Positions 51,381-60,439 are shown, numbered from the stretch's first letter. The stretch: 64,000 bases of DNA from Thermoleophilia bacterium (GCA_023382435.1 JAHDVS010000006.1:41130-105129); one strand, 5' to 3'. Made by a program: numbers and translations. The notes: generated by a model not told the origin, from the letters alone.

Positions 51381-53030
51381 GTGGGCTACGATCTTCTCAT
51401 CGCAGGCGGCCGGGTCGTGGACGGCACCGGAAGCCCGGGACTTGCCGCCGACGTGGCCGTCGAGGGCGGGCGGATCGCCGCGATCGGGCAGCTCTCCGGT
51501 GCAGAGGCCACCAGGGTGATCGACGCCGCCGGCCGGGTCGTCTGCCCCGGCTTCGTCGACATCCACTCCCACTGCGACTTCATCCTGCCCCTGCCCGACC
51601 AGGCGGAGTTCCTCGCGCCGTTCGTGGCGCAGGGGATCACGACGCTCGTCGTCGGCAACTGCGGCTACGCGCCCGCGCCGATCAATCCCGACACCGCCGG
51701 CCTGATGCAGGCCTACACGGCCTTCATCAAGCCGCGCGACCTCGAGTGGCGCTGGCGGACGTTCGGCGAGTACCTCGGCTACCTGGACGAGCACGGCGTC
51801 TACCTGAACACGGTGCCGCTCGCCGCGCACGGGGCGCTGCGGATCGCCGCCATGGGCTTCGACGCCCGCGCCCCTTCCGCCGAGGAGCTCGCGACGATGA
51901 AGCGACACCTCGACGAGTGCCTCGACGCGGGTGCGTTCGGCCTCTCCTGCGGCCTCATCTACGCCCCGGGGATGTTCGCCTCGACCGACGAGCTGATCGC
52001 CCTGGCGACGTTGCTCGCCCCGCACGACGGAATCTTCACCTCCCACGTCCGTGGCTCCAGCGAGACGCTCCTGCCGGCGGCCGAGGAGGTCGTCGCCGTC
52101 GCGCGCGCCGCCGGCGTGCGCGTGCAGCACTCCCACCTCGAGGCGTTCGGGAAGCGCTTCTGGCCGCAGGTGGTCGAGACGATCGCGCTGCACGAGAGGG
52201 CGCGGGCCGAGGGGATCGACCACGGCTTCGACGTGATCCCCTACACGGCCGCGAACACGACCTTCCTCGCGATCCTGCCGCCCTGGTCGCTCGACGGCGG
52301 GGTGCCGAAGCTGCTCGAGCGGCTCGCCGACCCGGCCGACCGGGCCCGGATCAGGCGCGACGTCGAGCAGGTGATTCCCGAGTGGCCGACGTGGCGGCCG
52401 GGCACCTGGCCGCACAACCTCGTCGAGGCGACCGGCTGGGAGAACGTCTGGATCATGTGGGTCGAGAGCGAGGAGAACAAGGCCTGCGAGGGCAAGAGCG
52501 TCGCCCGTCTCGCCGAGGAGACCGGCAAGGACCCGTTCGATGTCGCCGCCGACCTGATCCTCGCCGAGCGCGGTCACGTGACCGCGCTCTACCTCGGCGT
52601 CAGCGGCGATCTCGAGCACGAGTGGGCGCTGCGCCAGATCCTCGAGCACCCGAGCGCGGCGATCGAGACGGATGCGTTCTCGCTCGGCCGCGGCAAGCCG
52701 CACCCGGCGCTGTTCGGCTCGTTCCCGAAGGTGCTCGGCCAGTACGTTCGGGAGGAGCGGCTGCTGACGCTCGAGGATGCGGTGCGCAAGATGACCTCGC
52801 TGTCGGCCGATCGCTTCGGCCTCGCCGACCGCGGCCGCCTGCGGGAGGGCTGCTGGGCCGATGTCGTCGTCTTCGACCCGGACACGGTCTGGGACAACAC
52901 GAGCTACCTCGATCCGGACGAGCCTCCGAGCGGGATCGAGCACGTGCTCGTCAACGGGACGTCGCTCGTCGAGCACGGGCGGGTGGACACGACCCGGCTC
53001 GCGGGGCGGGTTCTCCGCGCCGGGGCATGA
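51381..53030 (+). CDS. N-acyl-D-amino-acid deacylase (D-aminoacylase) family
   Basis: A 549-residue amidohydrolase-3-type enzyme. Metal ligands include FVDIHSHCDF (His62, His64) and the bridging Cys94 in VGNCGYAP, as in characterised D-aminoacylase. Later motifs are HVRGSSE, QHSHLEAFGK and ETDAFSLG. It probably releases D-amino acids from N-acyl or dipeptide forms. GTG 51381 lacks a clear binding site. It starts a long + strand operon that runs to 58152. Confidence 0.87.
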   Translation: MGYDLLIAGGRVVDGTGSPGLAADVAVEGGRIAAIGQLSGAEATRVIDAAGRVVCPGFVDIHSHCDFILPLPDQAEFLAPFVAQGITTLVVGNCGYAPAPINPDTAGLMQAYTAFIKPRDLEWRWRTFGEYLGYLDEHGVYLNTVPLAAHGALRIAAMGFDARAPSAEELATMKRHLDECLDAGAFGLSCGLIYAPGMFASTDELIALATLLAPHDGIFTSHVRGSSETLLPAAEEVVAVARAAGVRVQHSHLEAFGKRFWPQVVETIALHERARAEGIDHGFDVIPYTAANTTFLAILPPWSLDGGVPKLLERLADPADRARIRRDVEQVIPEWPTWRPGTWPHNLVEATGWENVWIMWVESEENKACEGKSVARLAEETGKDPFDVAADLILAERGHVTALYLGVSGDLEHEWALRQILEHPSAAIETDAFSLGRGKPHPALFGSFPKVLGQYVREERLLTLEDAVRKMTSLSADRFGLADRGRLREGCWADVVVFDPDTVWDNTSYLDPDEPPSGIEHVLVNGTSLVEHGRVDTTRLAGRVLRAGA

Positions 53031-53048
53031 CAGACGGGAGGTGACGGT

Positions 53049-54062
53049 GTGAGCGGAGTGACGTTCGGGATCTCGCCGGAGTGCCTGTGCCACGACGTGC
53101 GCGACAACGTCGCGCGGGCGCCGGCGCTCGAGGAAGCCGGGTTCGAGTACATCTGGGAGGGCGACCACACGCTCCCCTGGCAGCACTCCTCCGGCCACAG
53201 CGCCGGCATCTTCACCACGCTGACCGCGTTCCTCGCCGCCACCGAGCGGGCCGTGGTCGGCGGCATGGTGATCCCGGCGCTCGGAATCCGCCATCACCCG
53301 ATCGACGTCGCGATCGAGGTCGCCACCCAGGCGCTCCTCTACCCCGGGCGGGTCGCCCTCTGCGTCGGCACCGGCGAGGCGATGAACGAGAAGACGACGA
53401 CCGGCTTCTTCCCGCCGCTGCGCGAGCGGGTCGAGCGCACGGTGGAGGGGATCGAGCTGATCCGCAGGTCCTGGGAGAGCGAGGACTACTTCACCCATGA
53501 GGGCAAGCACTTCCAGAGCTTCTTCCGCCTCTACACGAAGCCGGACGAGCGGATCCCGCTGCTCTGCGCCGCGAACGGCCCGATCATGGCACGCAACGCC
53601 GGCCGCCACGCGGACGGCTACGTCGCGGTCGGTGTGCCGCCCGCCTATCACCGGGACGTCCTCATCCCAGCGTTCGAGAAGGGCGCCCGCGAGGCGGGGC
53701 GCGACCCGGACGGGCTCATGAAGTGCGCCTGGGTGAGCACCTCCTACCATCCGAACGCGGAGCGGGCGCTCGAGGGTGCGCGCGTCTACGGCGGCCTGCT
53801 CATCCCCGAGGCCTACCACCACATCCAGGACCCGCGCGTGATCGAGAGCCGCGCCCTGCTCGTGCGGGACGAGGCCTTGTTCGACGCCTTCTGCGTCGCG
53901 TCCAGCGCCGAGCAAGTGATCGAGCGCTTCGAGGCGTTCATCGAGGTCGGCTGCAACCACATCATCTGGGCGGACATGAGCCCCGACCCGTTCCTCGTCG
54001 CGCCGCTCTGCGGCGAGACGGTGCTGCCGGCGCTGCGGGCGCGCTACGGTGCGGCGGCGTGA
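53049..54062 (+). CDS. Luciferase-like (LLM) class flavin/F420-dependent oxidoreductase
   Basis: A 337-residue TIM-barrel oxidoreductase. It has the F420/FMN-type start GFEYIWEGDHTLPWQ, a PGRVALCVGTGEAMNE loop, and GRHADGYVAVGVPP. Such proteins in actinobacteria often use F420; which cofactor is used here is uncertain. The substrate is unknown. GTG 53049 follows GGGAGG, and its stop overlaps the next start as GTGA. Confidence 0.87.
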   Translation: MSGVTFGISPECLCHDVRDNVARAPALEEAGFEYIWEGDHTLPWQHSSGHSAGIFTTLTAFLAATERAVVGGMVIPALGIRHHPIDVAIEVATQALLYPGRVALCVGTGEAMNEKTTTGFFPPLRERVERTVEGIELIRRSWESEDYFTHEGKHFQSFFRLYTKPDERIPLLCAANGPIMARNAGRHADGYVAVGVPPAYHRDVLIPAFEKGAREAGRDPDGLMKCAWVSTSYHPNAERALEGARVYGGLLIPEAYHHIQDPRVIESRALLVRDEALFDAFCVASSAEQVIERFEAFIEVGCNHIIWADMSPDPFLVAPLCGETVLPALRARYGAAA

Positions 54063-55189
54063 CCAGCCTCGTGCGCGTCGGCTTCGTCGGCTGCGGTAGC
54101 CACGCCGTGCAGAACCTGTACCCGAGCTTCCGGCTCGCCGTCTCCAACCCGCCGGACACGGGCGGCGCGATCGGCGAGCTCGCCGAGGGCGGTGAGGTCG
54201 GCGAGCTAGTCGCGTGCTGCGACGTCGACGAGGCCCGCGCCCGGCGCTGCGCCCGCGACTTCGGCATCCCTGAGGTCTACACCGACCACCGCGAGCTGCT
54301 CGAGCGCTCGGACGTCGACTGCGTAGTCGTCGCGATGCACCCCCGCCTCCAGCCGGCGGTGGCGATCGACTGCCTCGAGGCTGGCAAGCACGTGCTGATC
54401 GAGAAGCCGCCGGCCGAGACGCTCGAGGACTGCCTCGCGATGAAGGAGGCCGGGGAACGGGCGGGTCGCCACGTGATGGTCGCGTTCATGAAGCGCTTCT
54501 CCCACCCCTACCTGAGGGCGCGCGCGCTCGCAGCCCGGCCCGAGTTCGGACAGCTCGCCGCCTACGAGGCGCGCTTCACGTTCGGGGTCTACCCGCCCAG
54601 GTCGGTCTACGACTTCCTGAACGGCTTCGGTTGCCACCACCTCGACCTCGCCCGCTGGTTCATGGGGGAGGTTTCCTGGGTGTTTGCGGCCAGGGTCAGT
54701 CTCGCCGAGGGTGACACGGCGGAGTGGCGCCCCGGCCGGCTCGAGCTGCCGGTCACGGGCTCCGCCTGGCGGGACATGTGGCAGGCCGCGGAGGGGCGCG
54801 AGCCTCCCCAGGAGGAGGCGTGGGCGTGCGTGCTCGGCTTCGCGAGCGGCGCCGTCGGCACGCTCCAGCTCGCGAGTCTCGAGCGGTTGAACGAGCGGGT
54901 CGTCCTGACCGGGCGGCAGGCTGCCGTGCACGTCGACGGCTGGTGGCGCGTGACCTCCTACCTTCCGGGTCGCGACGCGGCGGAGGTGTGGGAGCCCGAG
55001 CACCAGCTCCCCGGCGACGCGCTCGACCCGCGCCAGCTCCACGGTTATGCCGGCGAGCTGCGCCACTTCGTCGAGCGCGCCCGGGACGGCGCCGCGCCGG
55101 ACGTCACGATCGACGACGGGATCGCCGCGCTTCGCCTCGAGCTGGCGCTGAAGCGATCGGTCGCCGAGCGGCGCCCGGTGGAACCGTAG
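54059..55189 (+). CDS. Gfo/Idh/MocA-family oxidoreductase
   Basis: A 376-residue NAD(P)-dependent oxidoreductase. The nucleotide loop reads VGFVGCGSHAVQN, with EKPPAETL as the EKP motif and FGCHHLDLARWF as the catalytic-domain signature. It is probably active on a polyol, sugar or amino-acid-like alcohol. The GTG start overlaps the preceding LLM gene by 4 bp. Two related genes are nearby (46984 and 57130). Confidence 0.88.
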   Translation: MTSLVRVGFVGCGSHAVQNLYPSFRLAVSNPPDTGGAIGELAEGGEVGELVACCDVDEARARRCARDFGIPEVYTDHRELLERSDVDCVVVAMHPRLQPAVAIDCLEAGKHVLIEKPPAETLEDCLAMKEAGERAGRHVMVAFMKRFSHPYLRARALAARPEFGQLAAYEARFTFGVYPPRSVYDFLNGFGCHHLDLARWFMGEVSWVFAARVSLAEGDTAEWRPGRLELPVTGSAWRDMWQAAEGREPPQEEAWACVLGFASGAVGTLQLASLERLNERVVLTGRQAAVHVDGWWRVTSYLPGRDAAEVWEPEHQLPGDALDPRQLHGYAGELRHFVERARDGAAPDVTIDDGIAALRLELALKRSVAERRPVEP

Positions 55190-55223
55190 GATCCCCCAAC
55201 GGATCGCGACCAGAAGGAGAACG

Positions 55224-55886
55224 ATGGACAGGCGCTCGAGCGAGTACTACGACCTGATCGAGGAGAAGCTCTACTCAGCCGTCGTCGCCGACGTGCTCGA
55301 CACGCTCGGCGCGTGGAACCAGGTGCTCTCGCACGCGATCCGGCCGCTCTACGAGGACGCGAGGATCGTCGGGCGGGCGGCGACGATGCTGGTCTCCGAG
55401 GTGTACGAGGTGCCGCCGGAGCCGTACAAGCTCGAGATGGAGCTGCTCGACGCGATCCAGCCGGGCGAGGTCGTCTGCTGCACCGCCCAGGGCTCGACGC
55501 GCGCCGCGGTCTGGGGGGAGCTGCTCTCGACCGCGACGCGCGTGCGCGGCGGGCGGGGCGCGCTGATGGACTGCCTCACGAGGGACTCCGCGGCGACGAT
55601 CGAGATGCGCTTCCCGGTGTTCGCGGCTGGCTTCTCGCCCGCCGATTCGAAAGGGCGACTCGACGTGATGGCCACCCAGGTGCCGATCCACGTGGGCGGT
55701 GTGCTGATCAACCCGGGCGACCTCCTCGTCTGCGACCGCGACGGCTGCGTCGCCGTGCCGCAGGAGCTCGAGGAGCGGGCGATCGAGGCGGCGCTCGAGA
55801 AGGTCTCCGGCGAGAACATGGTTCGCGAGTTGCTCGCGGGCGGGGCCTCGCTGCAGCAGGTGTTCAGAGACCACGGGATCTTGTGA
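55224..55886 (+). CDS. RraA-like aldolase/demethylmenaquinone methyltransferase-family protein
   Basis: A 220-residue protein of the RraA/HMG-aldolase family. Motifs include DVLDTLG, RAATM, AVWGELLSTA and GALMDCLTRDS with the metal-binding Arg-Asp pair. Family members cleave 4-hydroxy-4-methyl-2-oxoglutarate or oxaloacetate, while others inhibit RNase E. In this catabolic setting an aldolase or decarboxylase is preferred. AGAAGGAGAA precedes ATG 55224, and a TAGGAT hexamer lies upstream. Confidence 0.83.
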   Translation: MDRRSSEYYDLIEEKLYSAVVADVLDTLGAWNQVLSHAIRPLYEDARIVGRAATMLVSEVYEVPPEPYKLEMELLDAIQPGEVVCCTAQGSTRAAVWGELLSTATRVRGGRGALMDCLTRDSAATIEMRFPVFAAGFSPADSKGRLDVMATQVPIHVGGVLINPGDLLVCDRDGCVAVPQELEERAIEAALEKVSGENMVRELLAGGASLQQVFRDHGIL

Positions 55887-55897
55887 AAGGAGCTCAG

Positions 55898-56278
55898 GTG
55901 GGAAAGCAGGAGATCAGGACCGGCGGGGCTGCCGCCCCGGGAGGCGCGTACTCGCAGGGCATCCGGGCCGGCGACTTCGTGTACGTATCCGGCCAGGGGC
56001 CGATCGACCCGGCGAGCGGCGAGGTCGTGGGCGCGACGATCGAGGAGCAGACCGAGCGCACGCTCGAGAACGTCAAGGCGATTCTCGAGGCCGCGGGTGC
56101 GAGCATGGCGGATGCCGTCAAGGCGACCGTCCACCTGAGCGATCTCGCGCTGTTCGACCGCTACAACGAGGTCTACTTGCGCTACTTCCCCGACCCCAAA
56201 CCGGTGCGGACGACCGTCGGCAGCCAGCTGCTCGGGATCATGGTCGAGATCGACGTGGTCGCCTACGTCGGGGACTGA
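55898..56278 (+). CDS. ridA: RidA-family imine/enamine deaminase
   Basis: A 126-residue homotrimeric protein that hydrolyses reactive imine/enamine intermediates to 2-oxoacids plus ammonia. Recognisable segments are PGGAYSQGIRAGDFVYVSGQGPID, QTERTLENVKAILEAAG, and the active-site Arg in PKPVRTTVGSQLLG. AAAGGAG lies five bases before GTG 55898, which is 12 bp after the RraA-like gene. It could act on intermediates from the nearby D-serine dehydratase-like enzyme. Confidence 0.93.
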   Translation: MGKQEIRTGGAAAPGGAYSQGIRAGDFVYVSGQGPIDPASGEVVGATIEEQTERTLENVKAILEAAGASMADAVKATVHLSDLALFDRYNEVYLRYFPDPKPVRTTVGSQLLGIMVEIDVVAYVGD

Positions 56279-56290
56279 GCGCCCGCAGCC

Positions 56291-57112
56291 GTGGTCGTCG
56301 ACATCCACACGCACGCACCGCTCGGCTGGCTCGCTGCCGAGTACCACGCGGGCGTGCGGCCGGGCACGGAGCTTCGGCTCGACTTCACGTTCGAGGCGCA
56401 CTGGGAGGCGCTCTCGCCCCAGGTCGACCGCATGGTCGTTCTCGACATGGCCCGCGGGGCCGAGAACCAGAACGACGGGATCGCCGCCTACGCTGCCGAG
56501 CATCCGGAGAAGGTGGTTGGCTTCATGTCGGTCGACCCGATGCATCCCGGTGCGCTCGCGGAGATGGAGCGGGCGCACGCGCTCGGCCTGCGCGGCCTCA
56601 AGCTGGGCCCGATCTACCAGAACTTCCACCCGCTCGACGGGCGCGCGATGGCGGTGTACGGCAAGGCGCAGGAGCTCGGGCTCCCGCTCCTGATCCACCA
56701 GGGAACGACGTTCCCGCGGCTCGCCCCGCTCAAGTACGCCGATCCGCTCCAGCTCGAGGAGGTCGCGTTCGCGTTCCCCGAGCTTCGGATCGTGATCGCC
56801 CACCTCGGCCACCCCTGGATGGCCGAGACATTCGTGCTGATCCGCAAGCACCCGCACCTCTATGCGGACGTCTCGGCGCTCTACTACCGGCCGTGGCAGC
56901 TCTACAACGGCCTCGTGCTCGCGTGCGAGTACGGGGTCGAGGAGAAGCTCCTGTTCGGCAGCGACTGGCCGTTCACGACGCCTGCGGACAGCGTCGCCGA
57001 ACTGCGCCGGATCAATCGATTCACGGAGGGCACCGCGCTCCCGCGCGTGCCCGAGGAGGCGATCGAGGCTATCATCGGCCGCGACGGACTGGCAGTGCTC
57101 GGCATCGATTAG
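56291..57112 (+). CDS. Metal-dependent amidohydrolase, amidohydrolase-2 family
   Basis: A 273-residue TIM-barrel enzyme with DIHTHAP (His-x-His), IHQGTTF (His), IAHLGHPW (His) and FGSDWPF (Asp). The motif set is complete. It resembles the enzyme at 44558 but is shorter. The GTG start is 13 bp after RidA. Substrate could be a lactone, amide or carboxylate in this pathway. Confidence 0.85.
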   Translation: MVVDIHTHAPLGWLAAEYHAGVRPGTELRLDFTFEAHWEALSPQVDRMVVLDMARGAENQNDGIAAYAAEHPEKVVGFMSVDPMHPGALAEMERAHALGLRGLKLGPIYQNFHPLDGRAMAVYGKAQELGLPLLIHQGTTFPRLAPLKYADPLQLEEVAFAFPELRIVIAHLGHPWMAETFVLIRKHPHLYADVSALYYRPWQLYNGLVLACEYGVEEKLLFGSDWPFTTPADSVAELRRINRFTEGTALPRVPEEAIEAIIGRDGLAVLGID

Positions 57113-57129
57113 ACAACGGAGGAGACCCT

Positions 57130-58152
57130 ATGGCGAAGTACGGCGTTGGCATCATCGGCGCGGGCTGGGTCGCGGGCGAGTACGTGAAAGCCTTCCGCGA
57201 CCATCCGATCTGCGAGCTCGTCGGCATCTACAACACGACGCCCGGGAAGGCGACGCGGCTGATGGAGTCGCACGGCGTCTCGGCCCGGGAGTACGGGTCG
57301 ATCGACGAGCTGTTCGACGACGAGCGGATCGGGATCATCGTGTCGGCGACGCACCCCGATGTGCGCGCCGAGCATTGCGTCCGCGCCGCCGAGACCGGCC
57401 GCCACGTCGTGATCGAGAAGCCGATCGGGCTCGAGCCGGCGCACACCCGTGCGATCCGCGAGGCGGTCACCAAGGCGGGCGTGAAGACCGTCACGAGCGT
57501 GGTGCTGCGCTGGAACCCGCAGTTCCGGACGGTCAAGCAGTTGATCGACGACGGCACCTTCGGCGAGCTCGTGTACGGGGAGGCCGACTACTGGCACCCG
57601 CTCAACGACAGCTACCCCGGCTACCGGTCGTTCGTGTCCCGGGATCGGGGTCGCAGCTCGTTCATCACCGGCGGCTGCCACGCGGTCGACATCCTGCGCT
57701 ACCTCGGCGGCGAGATCGTCGAGGTGGCGGCGTTCTCCGCGCCGAAGAAGATCAACATGGACTACGAGTACGACCCGAACGTGGTCGCGTCGCTTCGGTT
57801 CGCGAACGGCGCCGTCGGCAAGCTCGCGACCATTTTCGACGCCGAGACGCCCTATATCTTCAACTGCCGCCTGTTCGGGAGCCAGGCGACGATCCTGAAC
57901 AACGAGGTCTACTCCTCCAAGCACTACCCCGGCACGCTCGGCTACTGGAAGTTCCCGACGATCCCGCCGGACTCCGCCGAGGTCAGCCACCACCCGTTCG
58001 CGGACGAGATCGCGCACTTTGTCGACTGCATCGAGCAGGACGTCGAGTCGCACGCCTCGATCCACGACACGTACAAGACGATGGCGGTCTGCTTCGCGAT
58101 CGACGAGTCGGCCGCGAACGGCGGCCAGCCGACGAAGGTCGACCTGGCATAG
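57130..58152 (+). CDS. Gfo/Idh/MocA-family oxidoreductase
   Basis: A 340-residue protein with the Rossmann motif VGIIGAGWVAGE, EKPIGLEP and substrate-domain GGCHAVDILRYLGGE. All motifs are canonical, so it should bind NAD(P). ACGGAGGAG precedes ATG 57130. It ends the operon at a cluster of palindromic repeats. Confidence 0.9.
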   Translation: MAKYGVGIIGAGWVAGEYVKAFRDHPICELVGIYNTTPGKATRLMESHGVSAREYGSIDELFDDERIGIIVSATHPDVRAEHCVRAAETGRHVVIEKPIGLEPAHTRAIREAVTKAGVKTVTSVVLRWNPQFRTVKQLIDDGTFGELVYGEADYWHPLNDSYPGYRSFVSRDRGRSSFITGGCHAVDILRYLGGEIVEVAAFSAPKKINMDYEYDPNVVASLRFANGAVGKLATIFDAETPYIFNCRLFGSQATILNNEVYSSKHYPGTLGYWKFPTIPPDSAEVSHHPFADEIAHFVDCIEQDVESHASIHDTYKTMAVCFAIDESAANGGQPTKVDLA

Positions 58153-58174
58153 GGACGGGGCCTGCCCCACCCCG
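58150..58174. repeat. Related GC-rich inverted repeat abutting a stop codon
   Basis: TAGGGACGGGGCCTGCCCCA starts with the TAG of the preceding gene and contains GGGGC/GCCCC. It resembles the repeat family but has diverged. Confidence 0.5.
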
Positions 58175-58187
58175 CGTTTCCGACGCC

Positions 58188-58215
58188 GTAGGGGCGGGTC
58201 ATGACCCGCCCCTAC
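58188..58215. repeat. Perfect 28-bp palindromic repeat
   Basis: GTAGGGGCGGGTCA (58188-58201) is followed directly by its exact complement TGACCCGCCCCTAC (58202-58215). It is the cleanest copy of the repeat family. It lies between the stops of two convergent genes and may terminate transcription in both directions. Confidence 0.9.
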
Positions 58216-58286
58216 GTGTTGGGGGGCCGCGTGCCGTCGCGTTCGGATCGTGGGGTCGGGTGGCGGGGGCGCGGACCGCGTGTCCC

Positions 58287-58310
58287 GTAGGGGCCGGACC
58301 TGTCCCGCCC
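58287..58310. repeat. Diverged copy of the same repeat family
   Basis: GTAGGGGCCGGACCTGTCCC begins with the same GTAGGGGC and can form an imperfect hairpin. The 182-bp gap 58153-58334 therefore holds three related elements and no gene. Confidence 0.5.
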
Positions 58311-58334
58311 GGGCCATCCCGCCCCGCCCGCGGA

Positions 58335-59597
58335 TCAGAAGTACGTGTGGTAGGCGTCGACGACCGTGTAGGCGTCGTCGACGACCGGGACGAGCCGCCA
58401 CTTGTCGAACGCGGTGCAGGGGTGGGAGATCCCGCAGCCGACGAGGTCGCCGACGGCGAGCGGGTCGGCAGGCGCAACGCGCAGGTAGGCGTGCTGGTCG
58501 TTCGTGTCCGTGACGGTCATCTGCCCGCGCACGTCGCGCAGGGCACCGCCGGAGGCGACGTGGAGCGGTAGCGGCAGGTCGATGTCGTAGGGGGCGTCGC
58601 GCTTGCCGAGCAGAAGCAGCGCGAGGTCGGGCTCCGGGCGGGAGAGGACGGCGCCCCACGCCTCGAGCGCCGCCACGAGGCGCGGACCGCCGGCGGAGCG
58701 GGCGCCGAGCGGCGAGAGGTGGTCGTAGAACGCCGAGTCGTGCGTGACGTAGCAGCCGCTGCGCAGCACGAGCCGCACCGGGAGGTCGGCGAGCGGCGGG
58801 GCGAGCCGCTCCGCGACCCGGTCGAAGAACGCGCTGCCGCCGGCGGAGACGATCACCTCGGCCCGTCCGTCGAAGGCGGACTCCGCGGCGAGCGCCGCGA
58901 CGAGCCCGCCGAGTCGGTCGAGAAAGCCGTCGATCTCGGCGAGCACGCCGTCGCCGTGGAGGATTCCCTCGTAGCCCTCGACGCCGGCCAGCTCGAGCCC
59001 GGGCGCCGCGGCGATCGCCCGGGCGACGGCGAGCGCCTCCTCCTCGCTCCGGGCGCCGGTGCGCCCGCCGGGCAGGCCGAGCTCGACGAGCACGCCGACC
59101 GGCCTGCCGGTCCCTGCCGACGCCGAGAGCGCCTCGACGGCGGCGAGCGAGTCGGCGAGGCAGAGGAAGTCGAATCCGGGGTCGGTCGCCAGCTCGGAGG
59201 CGACCCAGCGGATCGAGACCGGCTCGACGAGCTCGTTCGCGAGCAGGATCCGTTCGACCCCGAACGCGCGCGCCACCCTGGCCTGCGCGACGTTCGCGAC
59301 CGTGATCCCCCAGGCGCCGGCCGCGAGCTGGCGCGCCCACAGCTCCGGGCACATCGTCGTCTTGCCGTGCGGGGCGAGCGAGATCCCACGCTCCGCGCAC
59401 CAGCGCGCCATCAGGTCGAGGTTATGGGCGAGTGCGCTCTCCTTCAGCACCATCACCGGCGTCGGCAGATCGCCCGCGAGCAGGTTCCAGCCGCGCCGCG
59501 CAACCGTCGCTGGCGTGGCGTCCTCGCCCGGGGGGAACCCTTTGTGCCGCCAGTCGATCGGCTCGTCGCGCAGGTGGGCCAGGGCGTCGTCGCGCAT
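58335..59597 (-). CDS. D-serine dehydratase/D-threonine aldolase-like PLP enzyme
   Basis: A 420-residue fold-type III PLP enzyme. The PLP lysine is Lys79 in LAPHGKTTMCPEL. A zinc site typical of the DSD1-like family is present near the C-terminus as GISHPCTAFDKW (His392, Cys394). The family converts D-serine to pyruvate and ammonia or cleaves D-threonine-type substrates. It matches neighbours that liberate D-amino acids. TAGAAT ends 6 nt before ATG 59597 on the minus strand. Confidence 0.87.
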   Translation of the reverse strand: MRDDALAHLRDEPIDWRHKGFPPGEDATPATVARRGWNLLAGDLPTPVMVLKESALAHNLDLMARWCAERGISLAPHGKTTMCPELWARQLAAGAWGITVANVAQARVARAFGVERILLANELVEPVSIRWVASELATDPGFDFLCLADSLAAVEALSASAGTGRPVGVLVELGLPGGRTGARSEEEALAVARAIAAAPGLELAGVEGYEGILHGDGVLAEIDGFLDRLGGLVAALAAESAFDGRAEVIVSAGGSAFFDRVAERLAPPLADLPVRLVLRSGCYVTHDSAFYDHLSPLGARSAGGPRLVAALEAWGAVLSRPEPDLALLLLGKRDAPYDIDLPLPLHVASGGALRDVRGQMTVTDTNDQHAYLRVAPADPLAVGDLVGCGISHPCTAFDKWRLVPVVDDAYTVVDAYHTYF

Positions 59598-59603
59598 CCA
59601 GCG

Positions 59604-59609
59604 ATTCTA
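59604..59609 (-). promoter_or_regulatory. -10-like TAGAAT, leaderless geometry
   Basis: On the minus strand TAGAAT is followed by CGCTGG and then ATG, a gap of 6 nt. Confidence 0.55.
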
Positions 59610-59638
59610 AGATCTCCGGAACCGGCGAGAGGAGACAC

Positions 59639-60439
59639 ATGCGTTTCGCGGATCGGACCGTGCTGGTCACGGGGGCGGCAATGGGAATCGGCAACGCGAT
59701 GGCGCGGCGCTTCGCGGCCGAGGGCGCGGCGGTCGTGATCGGCGACGTGCTCGGCGATCAGGCGCTCGCGGCCGCCAGCGAGATCGAGGCCGCGGGCGGC
59801 CGGGCGCTCGCGCTGCGGGCCGATGTGACGGTCGAAGCCGAGGTCGACGCTCTCGTCGCGGCGGCCGAGCAGGCGTACGGCGGCGTCGACGTGCTCGTCA
59901 ACAACGCCTACTCGTGCGAGGGCGACAACGTGGCCCTGATGGACGTGGCGACGTGGGAGCAGGACATCGCCGGCGTCCTACGCAGCGCCTTCCTCTGCTC
60001 GCGGCGGGTGCTGCGCGGGATGATCGAGCGGCGCAGCGGGGTGATCGTGAACATCGCCTCCGTCAACGGGCTCGCCTACTTCGGCAACGAGGCCTACAGC
60101 GCGGGCAAGGCCGGCCTGATCAACCTGACCGAGTCGATCGCCGTTCGCTACGGTCGCTACGGTGTCCGGGCGGTCGCGGTCGCGCCCGGGTCGATCGCGA
60201 CGGCCGCGTGGCAGGAGCGGGTCGAGAAGGAGCCGGACGTGCTCGAGCGACTCGTCAGGTGGTACCCGCTCGGCCGCGTCGGCACGCCGGACGATGTCGC
60301 GAGCGCGGCACTCTTCCTCGCCTCCGACGAGGCGGCCTGGATCTCCGGGGTCACGCTCCGCGTCGACGGCGGCCTGCTCGCCGGCAACCAGGTGATGGTC
60401 GACGAGCTGCTCGTCGAGTCCCGGGACGCGGAGCTATGA
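59639..60439 (+). CDS. Short-chain dehydrogenase/reductase
   Basis: A 266-residue NAD(P)-dependent SDR. It has the TGAAMGIGNA cofactor loop, NNAYSCEG in the NNAG position, and the catalytic Ser141-Tyr153-Lys157 (NIASVNG and YSAGK). AGGAG lies before ATG 59639, and the stop overlaps the next gene as ATGA. It may oxidise a hydroxyl on the product of the linked D-aminoacylase. Confidence 0.92.
   Translation: MRFADRTVLVTGAAMGIGNAMARRFAAEGAAVVIGDVLGDQALAAASEIEAAGGRALALRADVTVEAEVDALVAAAEQAYGGVDVLVNNAYSCEGDNVALMDVATWEQDIAGVLRSAFLCSRRVLRGMIERRSGVIVNIASVNGLAYFGNEAYSAGKAGLINLTESIAVRYGRYGVRAVAVAPGSIATAAWQERVEKEPDVLERLVRWYPLGRVGTPDDVASAALFLASDEAAWISGVTLRVDGGLLAGNQVMVDELLVESRDAEL

Noticed and set aside
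51342..53960. An 872-codon open frame on the minus strand
   Set aside because: It overlaps the D-aminoacylase and LLM genes and shows no domain motifs.
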